Notes: a model not told the origin generated them from the letters alone. A stretch of 7,976 nt of DNA from Chloroflexota bacterium (GCA_003694775.1 RFJV01000266.1:1-7976); one strand, 5' to 3'; positions 1 through 6,390 are shown, numbered from the stretch's first letter. Program-made: numbers and translations.

Positions 1-42
1 CCCTATGCCGGGCCCATTTTCTGGGGCATAGGGATGCCCCAG
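1..42. repeat. Two overlapping, mutually exclusive hairpins
   Basis: Positions 1-9 (CCCTATGCC) pair perfectly with 25-33. Positions 21-29 (CTGGGGCAT) pair perfectly with 34-42 around a 4-nt AGGG loop. The stems share bases 25-29, so only one can form at a time. Neither is followed by a T-run on either strand, so a plain intrinsic terminator is not supported. It could be a small palindromic intergenic repeat, the end of a larger structure lying left of the window, or a regulatory leader. The pairing is read directly; any role is inference. Confidence 0.6.
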
Positions 43-112
43 CTACCATGATGCTGTAGGCGGATATCCTATTTGCCCCCAAATTGAAACGCACCCATGA
101 AACACCCCCGAT

Positions 113-141
113 TTGTGATTGCCATTGGAGCGTGGTAGAAT
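113..141 (+). promoter_or_regulatory. Sigma70-type promoter for the DUF368 gene
   Basis: TTGTGA (113-118, four of six matches to TTGACA) and TAGAAT (136-141, five of six matches to TATAAT) are separated by 17 bp. A TG one base upstream of the -10 box (133-134) makes it an extended -10 element. Transcription would start near 148, giving a leader of about 50 nt before the ATG at 198. An AGGA at 185-188 serves as ribosome binding site, 9 nt from the ATG. Confidence 0.6.
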
Positions 142-197
142 GCCGGGATGTTTATTACTCTGGAAAGCAAAACTTTTTTCGGATAGGATAATTTTGT

Positions 198-1157
198 ATG
201 AACACCACTGTAGAAACGCAAACTGTACCGGCAGAAAAACGCACCCTGCGCGACTACCTGGGGCTGGTGGCCCGCGGTTTTGCCATGGGCGCTTCCGACG
301 TAGTGCCGGGGGTGTCCGGCGGTACAATGGCCTTTATCCTGGGCATTTACGAGGAGCTGATTTTCTCTATTAAATCCCTCCTCAACCCTGCTGCCATCCG
401 GCTCCTGCTCCAGTTCAAATTCAAAGAGGCGCTGGATATTCTGCCGTGGAAATTCCTGGCCGCGGTCGGGGCCGGTATTCTGCTGGCGATTTTCTCTCTG
501 GCAAAATTCCTGGAATGGATGCTCATCAACCATCCGGCTCTGCTGTGGTCGTTTTTCTTTGGGCTGGTGCTGGCTTCGATATCCACCGTGAGCAAACGGG
601 TCAAGGCGTGGAAGACCAGCACCATTGCCGCCGCGGTCATTGGCGCGGTGGCAGCCTACATTATCGTGGGTCTGGTTCCGGTAGAAACGCCTAACGCGGC
701 CTGGTTTCTCTTCCTCAGCGGGGCAATTGCTATCTGTGCCATGATTTTGCCCGGCATTTCCGGCTCGTTTATCCTGGTTCTGCTGGGCAAGTACCAGTAC
801 GTGCTGTCTGCGGTCAACAACCGGGATTTTGTGACCCTGTTCCTGGTGGCCGCGGGAGCGGCTGTGGGAATCGTCACCTTTGCCCAGTTTCTGGGCTGGC
901 TGTTCAAACGCTACCACGACGTGACCGTCGCCGTGCTGACCGGGCTGATGATTGGCTCTCTGCGGAAAATCTGGCCCTGGAAAGAAACCGTGCAGACCAT
1001 TCTGGACCGGCACGGCAACCCCATCCCGGTGGCGCAGGTCAACGTCCTGCCGCCGGCCTGGAATTCCGAAGTAACCCTGGCCCTGATTCTGGCAATTGCA
1101 GGCTTTGGTGTTGTTATGGTGATGGATTACTGGGCTTCGCGCAAGGAACGAGTCTGA
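198..1157 (+). CDS. popT: DUF368 family polyprenyl-phosphate transporter (PopT-like)
   Basis: This 319-residue polytopic membrane protein belongs to the DUF368 family. Members characterised as PopT are implicated in returning undecaprenyl phosphate, the lipid carrier for peptidoglycan and surface polymers, to the cytoplasmic face of the membrane. Two family motifs are visible and resemble each other: VVPGVSGGTMAFILGIYE near residues 35-52 and ILPGISGSFILVLLGKY near 183-199. This is an internal duplication, which in such carriers usually reflects two pseudo-symmetric halves. A third conserved block, GLMIGSLRKIWPW, lies near 249-261. Hydrophobic segments fill most of residues 85-310; the N-terminus (about 1-20) is polar and has no signal peptide. 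The length is normal for the family. The start is supported by AGGA 9 nt upstream and by the promoter at 113-141. The gene is monocistronic and ends at a bidirectional terminator. Family assignment is strong; transport function is inferred from homologues. Confidence 0.9.
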   Translation: MNTTVETQTVPAEKRTLRDYLGLVARGFAMGASDVVPGVSGGTMAFILGIYEELIFSIKSLLNPAAIRLLLQFKFKEALDILPWKFLAAVGAGILLAIFSLAKFLEWMLINHPALLWSFFFGLVLASISTVSKRVKAWKTSTIAAAVIGAVAAYIIVGLVPVETPNAAWFLFLSGAIAICAMILPGISGSFILVLLGKYQYVLSAVNNRDFVTLFLVAAGAAVGIVTFAQFLGWLFKRYHDVTVAVLTGLMIGSLRKIWPWKETVQTILDRHGNPIPVAQVNVLPPAWNSEVTLALILAIAGFGVVMVMDYWASRKERV

Positions 1158-1172
1158 TGGCAGTAAGGCATT

Positions 1173-1206
1173 AAAAAAGCCTCGCCGGTTCTGGCGAGGC
1201 TTTTTT
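1173..1206. terminator. Bidirectional intrinsic terminator between convergent genes
   Basis: A perfect 8-bp GC-rich stem (GCCTCGCC at 1179-1186, GGCGAGGC at 1193-1200) with a 6-nt loop is flanked by six A (1173-1178) and six T (1201-1206). It therefore reads as a Rho-independent terminator on both strands. It lies 16 nt after the DUF368 stop codon and 3 nt beyond the stop codon of the minus-strand MerR-like gene, and would end both transcripts. Confidence 0.93.
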
Positions 1207-1208
1207 GC

Positions 1209-2078
1209 TTACTCTGGGGGACGGGTCGGCCTGGGGTACATTGCCCCCGGCGCAGGCCCGGATGCCGGGCCAGACGGGGGGGCTGGTTTGCCGCCGGCAG
1301 GTTTCTTCTTCCGGGGGGTGGTCACTATCTGGGTGTCGCCGCTCATCCCCAGCAGTGCCCCCAGACACCCCGGCTTGCGCTGAATGGTTTTGATTTCCGG
1401 CACTTCTACCGACTGGGCGGCAACCAGCGCATCCGCGGCCATTTTCTGAATGGCCGCAATCCTGGAGTCCAGTTCCTGGCGCAGGGTTTCCCGCCGCCAT
1501 TCATCTTCCTGCCGCACCCGCGCCAGCGTCCGCTCCACCTCGGTGATGCGCTCCCGCAGACGGGCATTTTCCTCCTTCAGGTTGAAATTATCCTGAATCA
1601 GCACCCCCAGCAGTTCCCGGTTGGCCGCCTGGCTGTTCAAAATGCTCTGCTGGGTTTCCGACAGCGCGGCCAGCGTATGGTTCAGAAAAGCCAGCGCCGG
1701 GGACTCCTTCATAGCCTCGGCAGATACCAGAGACGTTTCCGGTTGAGCCGGCTCTGGCTCATCCGCCGGCTCAACCCTGACAACGGTTTCCTCCGCCGGC
1801 CCAGCCCCATTCGGGTCCGGCCCGGCCGCGGTGTTCCCGTCCGCCAGCCTTTGCCGGACCTGCTCATAGGTTAGCCCTTCGGCCAGCAGTTGCTTGACCT
1901 GCCGCAGAACGTCCATATCGGCTTCGGTGTAGCGGCGATGGCCGCGCCGTTCTCCCGGACTGGCAACCGGAGAAAGAAAGTCCCCAAACTCATCCGCCCA
2001 GCGACGCAGGGTTGCCGGCGACACATCCAGTTCGCCGGCCGCGGCCTGGGGGGTCAGCAGTATCTGTTCCTCGCTCAT
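1209..2078 (-). CDS. MerR-type HTH protein with coiled coil
   Basis: The 289-residue protein has a MerR-like winged helix at residues 6-80: SPATLRRW for the recognition helix, GHRRYTEADMDVLRQVKQLL for the wing and next helices, then a YEQVRQRL helix. An acidic, proline-rich linker (about 81-118) follows, then a long Gln/Glu/Arg-rich helix with coiled-coil character (about 130-212), and finally a Pro/Lys/Gly-rich tail (234-289). The only cysteine is Cys238, so the metal- or thiol-sensing cysteines of classical MerR regulators are absent. The coiled coil probably dimerises the protein; DNA binding is expected, but target and signal are unknown. The start at 2078 is chosen because GAGG lies 5 nt upstream and the MerR homology begins there; the frame stays open to 2285 but that extension overlaps the YkvA gene. 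It is the second gene of an operon, 13 nt after the YkvA gene. A RacA-like chromosome-organising role is an alternative to transcription regulation. Confidence 0.82.
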   Translation of the reverse strand: MSEEQILLTPQAAAGELDVSPATLRRWADEFGDFLSPVASPGERRGHRRYTEADMDVLRQVKQLLAEGLTYEQVRQRLADGNTAAGPDPNGAGPAEETVVRVEPADEPEPAQPETSLVSAEAMKESPALAFLNHTLAALSETQQSILNSQAANRELLGVLIQDNFNLKEENARLRERITEVERTLARVRQEDEWRRETLRQELDSRIAAIQKMAADALVAAQSVEVPEIKTIQRKPGCLGALLGMSGDTQIVTTPRKKKPAGGKPAPPSGPASGPAPGAMYPRPTRPPE

Positions 2079-2091
2079 CTCAACCTCGCCC

Positions 2092-2451
2092 CTAGTCTTC
2101 ATCCAGAATGTGATAAGTGGTGTTGACAGTTTCCCCGTCGGCATCGCCGTACTCAAGCTGGTACTCGTAATGCTCGACCCGCTCTCGCGGGGCCAGCTTG
2201 ACAAACAAAGCCAGGGCCAGCAGGAGGACTCCCACATCATCCAGCCCGCCGACCACGGGGAACAGCATCCCCGGCAGAAAATCAACCGGAGAAATCAAAT
2301 AAATGAACGACAGGGGCAGAATCAGTTTGGCCCAAAGGGGAACCTGCTTATCCCGCAGTAACAGCCAGACCAGCTTCAGCCGCTTGACCATCTCCGCGCT
2401 GAAGCCTGCCCCTCCCAGGGGGTCGGTAGATTTCCAGTATTCACCGGCCAT
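2092..2451 (-). CDS. YkvA family (DUF1232) small membrane protein
   Basis: This 119-residue protein carries the DUF1232 core: a first hydrophobic helix about 40-53 running into YLISPVDFLP (51-60), then a Gly/Val-rich turn, LDD at 70-72 and a second hydrophobic helix about 73-86. A basic N-terminal region precedes the core and an acidic tail ends in DED. DUF1232 proteins are widespread small membrane proteins without an established biochemical function. The start is placed at 2451 rather than at an ATG two codons upstream (2457): AAGGAG on the minus strand abuts the upstream ATG directly but sits at the ideal 6-nt spacing for this one. It is the first gene of a minus-strand operon with the MerR-like gene, which begins 13 nt after its TAG stop. 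A strong promoter precedes it at 2503-2531. Confidence 0.85.
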   Translation of the reverse strand: MAGEYWKSTDPLGGAGFSAEMVKRLKLVWLLLRDKQVPLWAKLILPLSFIYLISPVDFLPGMLFPVVGGLDDVGVLLLALALFVKLAPRERVEHYEYQLEYGDADGETVNTTYHILDED

Positions 2452-2457
2452 TTGCAT

Positions 2458-2463
2458 CTCCTT
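2458..2463 (-). promoter_or_regulatory. Ribosome binding site deciding the YkvA start
   Basis: AAGGAG on the minus strand ends directly against ATG-2457, leaving no spacer, but lies exactly 6 nt before ATG-2451. A ribosome positioned by this site would initiate at 2451, shortening the protein by two residues compared with the longest reading. Confidence 0.75.
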
Positions 2464-2502
2464 CTTTCAGATTGAACAGCATATCATACCAGATTAAGTG
2501 AA

Positions 2503-2531
2503 ATTATAGACGCGACTTGCGATTCCGGCAA
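2503..2531 (-). promoter_or_regulatory. Sigma70-type promoter for the YkvA/MerR-like operon
   Basis: On the minus strand TTGCCG (2531 down to 2526, four of six matches to TTGACA) is followed after 17 bp by a perfect TATAAT (2508 down to 2503). Transcription would begin near 2496, giving a leader of about 45 nt before the ATG at 2451. Confidence 0.7.
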
Positions 2532-2554
2532 TTGATTTCGCTCACGGCGTTGAA

Positions 2555-2596
2555 AGCGATTTTCTCCAAACAGCAAAAACCGCTTGAGCGATTTTC
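2555..2596. repeat. Pair of 10-bp direct repeats, possible operator
   Basis: AGCGATTTTC occurs at 2555-2564 and again at 2587-2596, starting 32 bp apart, close to three turns of B-DNA. A shorter GCGATT is at 2519-2524. The repeats lie upstream of both divergent promoters. Same-face spacing would fit binding by a regulator, but two copies of a 10-mer are weak evidence. Confidence 0.3.
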
Positions 2597-2630
2597 CGCC
2601 CACTCTTTATACGCTGTTCAGCGGCAAAAG

Positions 2631-2658
2631 TTTCACCCCAGTTTTTTTTCGGTATAAT
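2631..2658 (+). promoter_or_regulatory. Probable promoter for the helicase-associated gene
   Basis: A perfect TATAAT lies at 2653-2658, preceded by GG. The -35 region is poor: TTTCAC at 2631-2636 with a 16-bp spacer, or GTTTCA at 2630-2635 with 17 bp. Transcription from it would start near 2665 and place the whole octamer array in a leader of about 147 nt. The weak -35 suggests either an activator or a modest constitutive promoter. Confidence 0.5.
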
Positions 2659-2689
2659 ACTAATACCGTCCGGAATTCTCTCAAGTTCT

Positions 2690-2793
2690 CGCCTTATCGC
2701 CTTATCGCCTTATCGCCCTATCGCCCTATCGCACTACCGCACTATCGCACTATCGCCTTATCGCACTATCGCCCTATCGCCTTATCGCACTAC
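2690..2793 (+). repeat. Octamer tandem repeat array (13 units)
   Basis: Thirteen consecutive 8-bp units follow the pattern CGC(C/A)(T/C)TA(T/C). In order there are three CGCCTTAT, two CGCCCTAT, one CGCACTAC, two CGCACTAT, then CGCCTTAT, CGCACTAT, CGCCCTAT, CGCCTTAT and CGCACTAC. Only positions 4, 5 and 8 of the unit vary; the CGC and the central TA are invariant. The array has one G per unit on the plus strand, so its transcript would be largely unable to fold on itself. It sits between the TATAAT at 2653 and the start codon at 2812. There are no spacers, so it is not a CRISPR. Confidence 0.95.
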
Positions 2794-2811
2794 TGCATCC
2801 GGGGAAAGACC

Positions 2812-4533
2812 ATGAAGCCCCTGTACCAGGCATTGATTGATTTGGATATCTCCCAACTGCGCCTGCTGGCCGAAAGCCGGGGGGTGGCCCTGACCACCTC
2901 CCACCGCCTGGACGCGGCAGAACAGCTGGCCGCGGCCCTGACCGCGCCGGCATCCATCGCCATTGCCCTGGCCGACATGCCCCCGGCAGAAAAAGCCGCC
3001 CTCCAGTTTCTGGTCCAGCACCGGGGACGGGTAGAAGCCGGGCGCTTCACCCGCCAGTTTGGCGAAATCCGTCTGATGGGACCGGCCCGGATTGAACGGG
3101 AAAAGCCCTGGCGCAATCCGGCCAGCCCCGCCGAAGCTCTGTGGTACAAGGGATTCATTTTCAGCACCTTCCAGCTTACCGGCGAGGGGAGCCGGGAGTT
3201 TATCTACCTCCCCACCGACCTGCTTCCGCCGCTGGCCGCGGCCCTGGATGTACCGGACACTGCCCCCCCGCCCGCCGAAGCCCCGGTGCTGGACCTCGCC
3301 CCGGCCCCCGCCCCGGACACGGTTATCTCCGGCCGGGGACGCCTGCGCGAAAACGTCTTCAGCCTCCTGCTGTACCTGCAGGTCACCCCCACCCGTCTGG
3401 GCCACAGCGGACAGCTTGCCCCGCGTGACAGGGAAGCCCTGCATAACCAGCTTCTCCCCCCTCTCTGGCCCGGACACGCTACCGGCGACGAACTGGCGTT
3501 TCTGCTCCACCTGACCCGCCGGGCCGGTCTGCTGGTTGAGCGGTACAGCCGCCTCCGGCCCGACCCCGACCCCACGCGGCGCTGGCTGCAGAGCACCCCT
3601 GCCCGGCAGGTACGGATGCTTCAGCAGGCCTGGCGCGGCGACCCCACCTGGAACGAGCTGTGGCACACGCCCGGTCTCCATCCCCGGCCTACCGGCTGGG
3701 AAAACAGCCCCCTGCTGGCCCGTTCCCGGATTCTGGCACATCTGCAGGCCCTGTCCGCCGGGCAGTGGTACAGCATCGACGACTTCATCGCCGCGGTCAA
3801 ACAAACCGACCCCGACTTCCAGCGGCCCGCGGGCGATTACAACACCTGGTACATCCAGGATGATGATGGCAGCTACCTGATGGGGTTTGAAAACTGGGAC
3901 AAAGTGGAGGGCACGCTCATCCGGGCCATGCTGACCCGCTGGCTGGCCTGGCTGGAGGTGGTCAACCTGGGAAGCCGCGCCGCCGGCCAGCCGCCGGCCA
4001 GCTTCCAGATTACCCCTGCCGGGGAGGAATTTCTGCACGACCGCCCGCTTCCGCCGCCTCCCCGACCCGTGCCGTCCCGGATGGTGGTGGACAAACAGTT
4101 TCGGGTGCTGGTCCCGCCGGAAGCCAGTCTGTACGACCGCTTTCAACTGGGACGTTTTGCCGGGCTGGAAAAGCGCGGCCCAGACCGGGTAGTCTACCGG
4201 ATTACCCAGGCCAGCGTTAGCCGTGCCCTGCGCAACGGTGTGGCCGCAGAGCAGATGGTCGCCTTCCTCAACCGCGTCACCGACAATCAGACCCCGCTGG
4301 CCGTGGTAGAAGCCCTGCACCGCTGGGAAGCCCGCCGCGATTCGGTCAGGCTGGAGAATGTCACTATTCTGCGGGTCAAACACCCCCGCCTGCTGGCCGA
4401 ACTGCGCGGCGACCCCTCGCTGGCCCCCCTGCTGGGCGAGCCGCTTGGCCCCACCAGCGTGCTGGTCCCGGCGCAGAATGTGCGCCAACTGCGCCGCCTG
4501 CTCCGCGAGCTGGGCTATCTGGATGAAAGATGA
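2812..4533 (+). CDS. XPB/Ssl2-like helicase-associated domain protein, no motor
   Basis: The 573-residue soluble protein resembles stand-alone bacterial proteins with a domain found beside XPB/Ssl2 helicases (Pfam calls it Helicase_C_3). The N-terminal part (1-145) is helical and winged-helix-like, with a conserved LWYKGFIF segment near 110-117. Proline/alanine-rich linkers lie at 148-170 and 411-421. The middle (180-400) holds further helical segments. The most recognisable part is 424-573, which contains a strand-rich VVDKQFRVLVPPEA, the helical RITQASVSRALRNG and a C-terminal RRLLRELGYL. No Walker A, DEAD/DEAH box or other helicase motif is visible, so it is not a helicase. A nucleic-acid-binding or scaffolding role is inferred. 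The start at 2812 is chosen for GGGGAAAG just upstream and loss of normal protein character before it. It is a single-gene unit, convergent with the ABC exporter genes. Confidence 0.75.
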   Translation: MKPLYQALIDLDISQLRLLAESRGVALTTSHRLDAAEQLAAALTAPASIAIALADMPPAEKAALQFLVQHRGRVEAGRFTRQFGEIRLMGPARIEREKPWRNPASPAEALWYKGFIFSTFQLTGEGSREFIYLPTDLLPPLAAALDVPDTAPPPAEAPVLDLAPAPAPDTVISGRGRLRENVFSLLLYLQVTPTRLGHSGQLAPRDREALHNQLLPPLWPGHATGDELAFLLHLTRRAGLLVERYSRLRPDPDPTRRWLQSTPARQVRMLQQAWRGDPTWNELWHTPGLHPRPTGWENSPLLARSRILAHLQALSAGQWYSIDDFIAAVKQTDPDFQRPAGDYNTWYIQDDDGSYLMGFENWDKVEGTLIRAMLTRWLAWLEVVNLGSRAAGQPPASFQITPAGEEFLHDRPLPPPPRPVPSRMVVDKQFRVLVPPEASLYDRFQLGRFAGLEKRGPDRVVYRITQASVSRALRNGVAAEQMVAFLNRVTDNQTPLAVVEALHRWEARRDSVRLENVTILRVKHPRLLAELRGDPSLAPLLGEPLGPTSVLVPAQNVRQLRRLLRELGYLDER

Positions 4534-4555
4534 AGGATGAAGGATGAGGGATGAA
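4521..4555 (+). repeat. Heptamer tandem repeat over the stop codon
   Basis: Five consecutive 7-bp units read GGATGAA, AGATGAA, GGATGAA, GGATGAG and GGATGAA. The tract begins inside the last codons of the helicase-associated gene, includes its TGA stop (4531-4533) and fills most of the 34-bp gap to the convergent ABC gene. Related low-complexity sequence continues beyond it, with AATCCCC at 4561-4567 and 4570-4576, which reaches the last codons of the ABC gene. No terminator is seen in this junction. Confidence 0.9.
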
Positions 4556-4567
4556 TCTCCAATCCCC

Positions 4568-6388
4568 CTAATCCCCATCCCGCCAGGAAGAAGAATTGAT
4601 GTAGTCCAGCGATTGATGCCGGAAGTAGGTATTGTACAGCTCGGCGTAGTGGCCTCCCTGGGCCAGCAGGGAATCGTGCGTGCCTTCTTCGATGATAGTG
4701 CCGTGGTCCATCACAATGATGCGGTCGGCGTGCCGAACCGTGGACAGGCGATGGGCAATGACAATGGCGGTCCGGTCGCGCATAACCAGGTTCAGCCCCT
4801 CCTGAATCTGGGCCTCGGTGAAGGGGTCGATGCTGGCGGTGGCTTCATCCAGCACAAAGATAGACGGGTTTTTCAGCAGGACCCGCGCCAGCGCCACCAA
4901 CTGCCTCTGCCCCAGCGACAGGTTGCTCCCCCGCTCGCCCACATCGGTATTGAGGCCATCCGCCAGCACCGACAGCCAGCGTCCTTCGCTGATGCTCATG
5001 GCGGCCCGGTAGACCTCCTCGTCCGAGGCTTCGGGACAGGCGTAGCGGATGTTGTCGCCCACCGTACCGGAAAACAGGAACGGCGTCTGCGTAACCAGGC
5101 CAATATGCCGGCGGTACTGCCGCAGGTCAAGCGTACGGATATCCCGCCCGTCGACCAGCAGTTCACCATCCTGAAATTCGTAAAAGCGGGTCAGCAGTTT
5201 GATGATACTGCTCTTGCCGGCGCCGGTATGGCCCACCAGGGCCACGGTTTCCCGCGGCTGGATGGTCAGCGAAAAGTCCGGCAGAACGACTTCCTTATCG
5301 GTGTAGCTGAAGCGGACGTGCCGGAATTCAATCCGTCCCTCCAGCGGCCCCTCGACCGGCTCGGCGGCCCGCTGGACCACCCTGGGTTCCGCGTCTATCA
5401 GGGCAAAAACCCGCTCCGCGGCAGACAGTCCATCCTGAAACTGGCTCCAGAATGAGGCAATGTTTATCAGCGGGAACCAGAAAAAGCCCACCGCCTGCAT
5501 AAAGAGATACCATTCGCCGGGGGCAATCAGCTCACTGCGCACCGCCAGCCCGCCGGCATAAACCAGCGCGGCCACCCCCACCCCGGACGACGCCCCCAAA
5601 ACGGGAAAGATGGAATTCAGCACTATACCGCGGCGCAGACCGACCCGGTAGCCCTGCCGGTTATTGCGCAGAAAGGTCTGGTAGATGGCCGCTTCCTGGC
5701 GGAAGCTCTTGGCGACCATAATGCCGCTGATGGATTCCTGAATCTGGGCATTGATGGTCGCCGTGACCCGCCGGGCGTCCAGCGTGACCCGCCGGGCAAT
5801 GCGCCGGAAGCTGAGCGCCAGGGTCACGGCAATCGGGGCAAAGCTCAGCAACAGCAGGCTCAACCAGAGGTTGATATTGACCAGCCAGACCAGCAACAGC
5901 CCCACCAGCAGAACCTGTCCCACCAGGTTGGTGGTCAAGGTGACCACGGTTGCAAAGTCCTGGGTATCGGAGGTGATGCGGCTGACAATCCTGCCCGTGG
6001 AATGCTCGTCAAAAAAGGACATATCGTGCCGGATGGCGGCGCGGAAAACATCTTCCCGGAGCCGGAGCACCACGTTGCCCACCACCTTTGCCGAGAGGTA
6101 CTGCCCCAAAAAGTTGAAGGCCCAGCCGGTCGCGCCCAACAGCAGTACCCCCATCGTCATCAGGAAGATGGTCATCGTGGTGGGATTTTGGGCCAGCAGG
6201 TCAACCGTTTCCGAGATGATGATAGGGCCGCCGCTCCCCGACACGGCGACCAGCGTTACCCCCAACCCCACCAGCACCATATCGCGGCCATAGGGCCGAA
6301 AATAGTGCCATATTCGGCGCAGAAGTTCCCGGTCACTGTAACTGCGGTCGTAGGCCTCGGTATCGAGGCCGTCCATAATAAAACCCAT
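4568..6388 (-). CDS. ABC exporter half-transporter, consensus ATP-site subunit
   Basis: This 606-residue protein is a full membrane domain plus ATPase, as in type IV exporters of the MsbA/BmrCD/TM287-288 group. The membrane domain (about 25-325) shows six hydrophobic segments and a coupling-helix region around DMSFFDEHSTGRIVSRITSD (122-141). The nucleotide-binding domain (about 353-590) has Walker A GHTGAGKSS (386-394), Q-loop Gln434, an atypical signature LSLGQ (490-494), Walker B FVLDE with catalytic Glu515, and switch His546. The start is uncertain. ATG-6388 is preferred over TTG-6400, which lies inside the repeat tract, and over ATG-6376; no strong Shine-Dalgarno precedes any of them. It lies 85 bp downstream of the partner subunit and should be co-transcribed with it. 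The substrate cannot be told from sequence; drug, lipid or peptide export are all possible. Confidence 0.92.
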   Translation of the reverse strand: MGFIMDGLDTEAYDRSYSDRELLRRIWHYFRPYGRDMVLVGLGVTLVAVSGSGGPIIISETVDLLAQNPTTMTIFLMTMGVLLLGATGWAFNFLGQYLSAKVVGNVVLRLREDVFRAAIRHDMSFFDEHSTGRIVSRITSDTQDFATVVTLTTNLVGQVLLVGLLLVWLVNINLWLSLLLLSFAPIAVTLALSFRRIARRVTLDARRVTATINAQIQESISGIMVAKSFRQEAAIYQTFLRNNRQGYRVGLRRGIVLNSIFPVLGASSGVGVAALVYAGGLAVRSELIAPGEWYLFMQAVGFFWFPLINIASFWSQFQDGLSAAERVFALIDAEPRVVQRAAEPVEGPLEGRIEFRHVRFSYTDKEVVLPDFSLTIQPRETVALVGHTGAGKSSIIKLLTRFYEFQDGELLVDGRDIRTLDLRQYRRHIGLVTQTPFLFSGTVGDNIRYACPEASDEEVYRAAMSISEGRWLSVLADGLNTDVGERGSNLSLGQRQLVALARVLLKNPSIFVLDEATASIDPFTEAQIQEGLNLVMRDRTAIVIAHRLSTVRHADRIIVMDHGTIIEEGTHDSLLAQGGHYAELYNTYFRHQSLDYINSSSWRDGD

Positions 6389-6390
6389 GT

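Larger units (their letters stand above)
2452..2811. other. Divergent intergenic region, 360 bp
   Basis: No gene is supported here. The region separates the minus-strand YkvA operon from the plus-strand helicase-associated gene. It holds the minus-strand ribosome binding site and promoter, a pair of 10-bp direct repeats, a plus-strand -10 box and a 13-unit octamer array. A plus-strand reading frame opening with TTG at 2584 runs through the array in frame with the downstream gene. It is judged non-coding because its peptide is merely the translated repeat and because the likely promoter lies inside it. Confidence 0.75.

Noticed and set aside
69..1013. Minus-strand reading frame (314 codons) opposite the DUF368 gene
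   Set aside because: The His/Gln/Gly-rich, unstructured translation is typical of antisense to a hydrophobic membrane protein; the plus strand carries clear family motifs and signals.
2483..2488. Second minus-strand -10 box (TATGAT) upstream of the YkvA gene
   Set aside because: The sequence 17 bp upstream (GTCTAT) is not a -35 element; the TTGCCG/TATAAT pair at 2531-2503 is clearly better.
2690..2793. CRISPR array
   Set aside because: Units are 8 bp, directly contiguous and without unique spacers; no cas gene is present.
2584..2811. In-frame N-terminal extension of the helicase-associated protein from a TTG at 2584
   Set aside because: The added 76 residues mostly translate the octamer array (an 8-residue period), the likely TATAAT box lies inside it, and a purine-rich ribosome binding site precedes the ATG at 2812.
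4548..4566. Possible terminator hairpin between the convergent genes
   Set aside because: The stem is only five base pairs (GGGAT with ATCCC), has a 9-nt loop and no T-run.
2782..4578. Long minus-strand reading frame (598 codons) opposite the helicase-associated gene
   Set aside because: It is an antisense shadow of a GC-rich gene: composition is Gly/Gln/Arg-rich, it has no recognisable domain, and it reads through the octamer and heptamer repeats.
4544..5455. Plus-strand reading frame (303 codons) opposite the ABC gene
   Set aside because: It is antisense to the conserved nucleotide-binding domain, begins inside the repeat tract and has no family resemblance.
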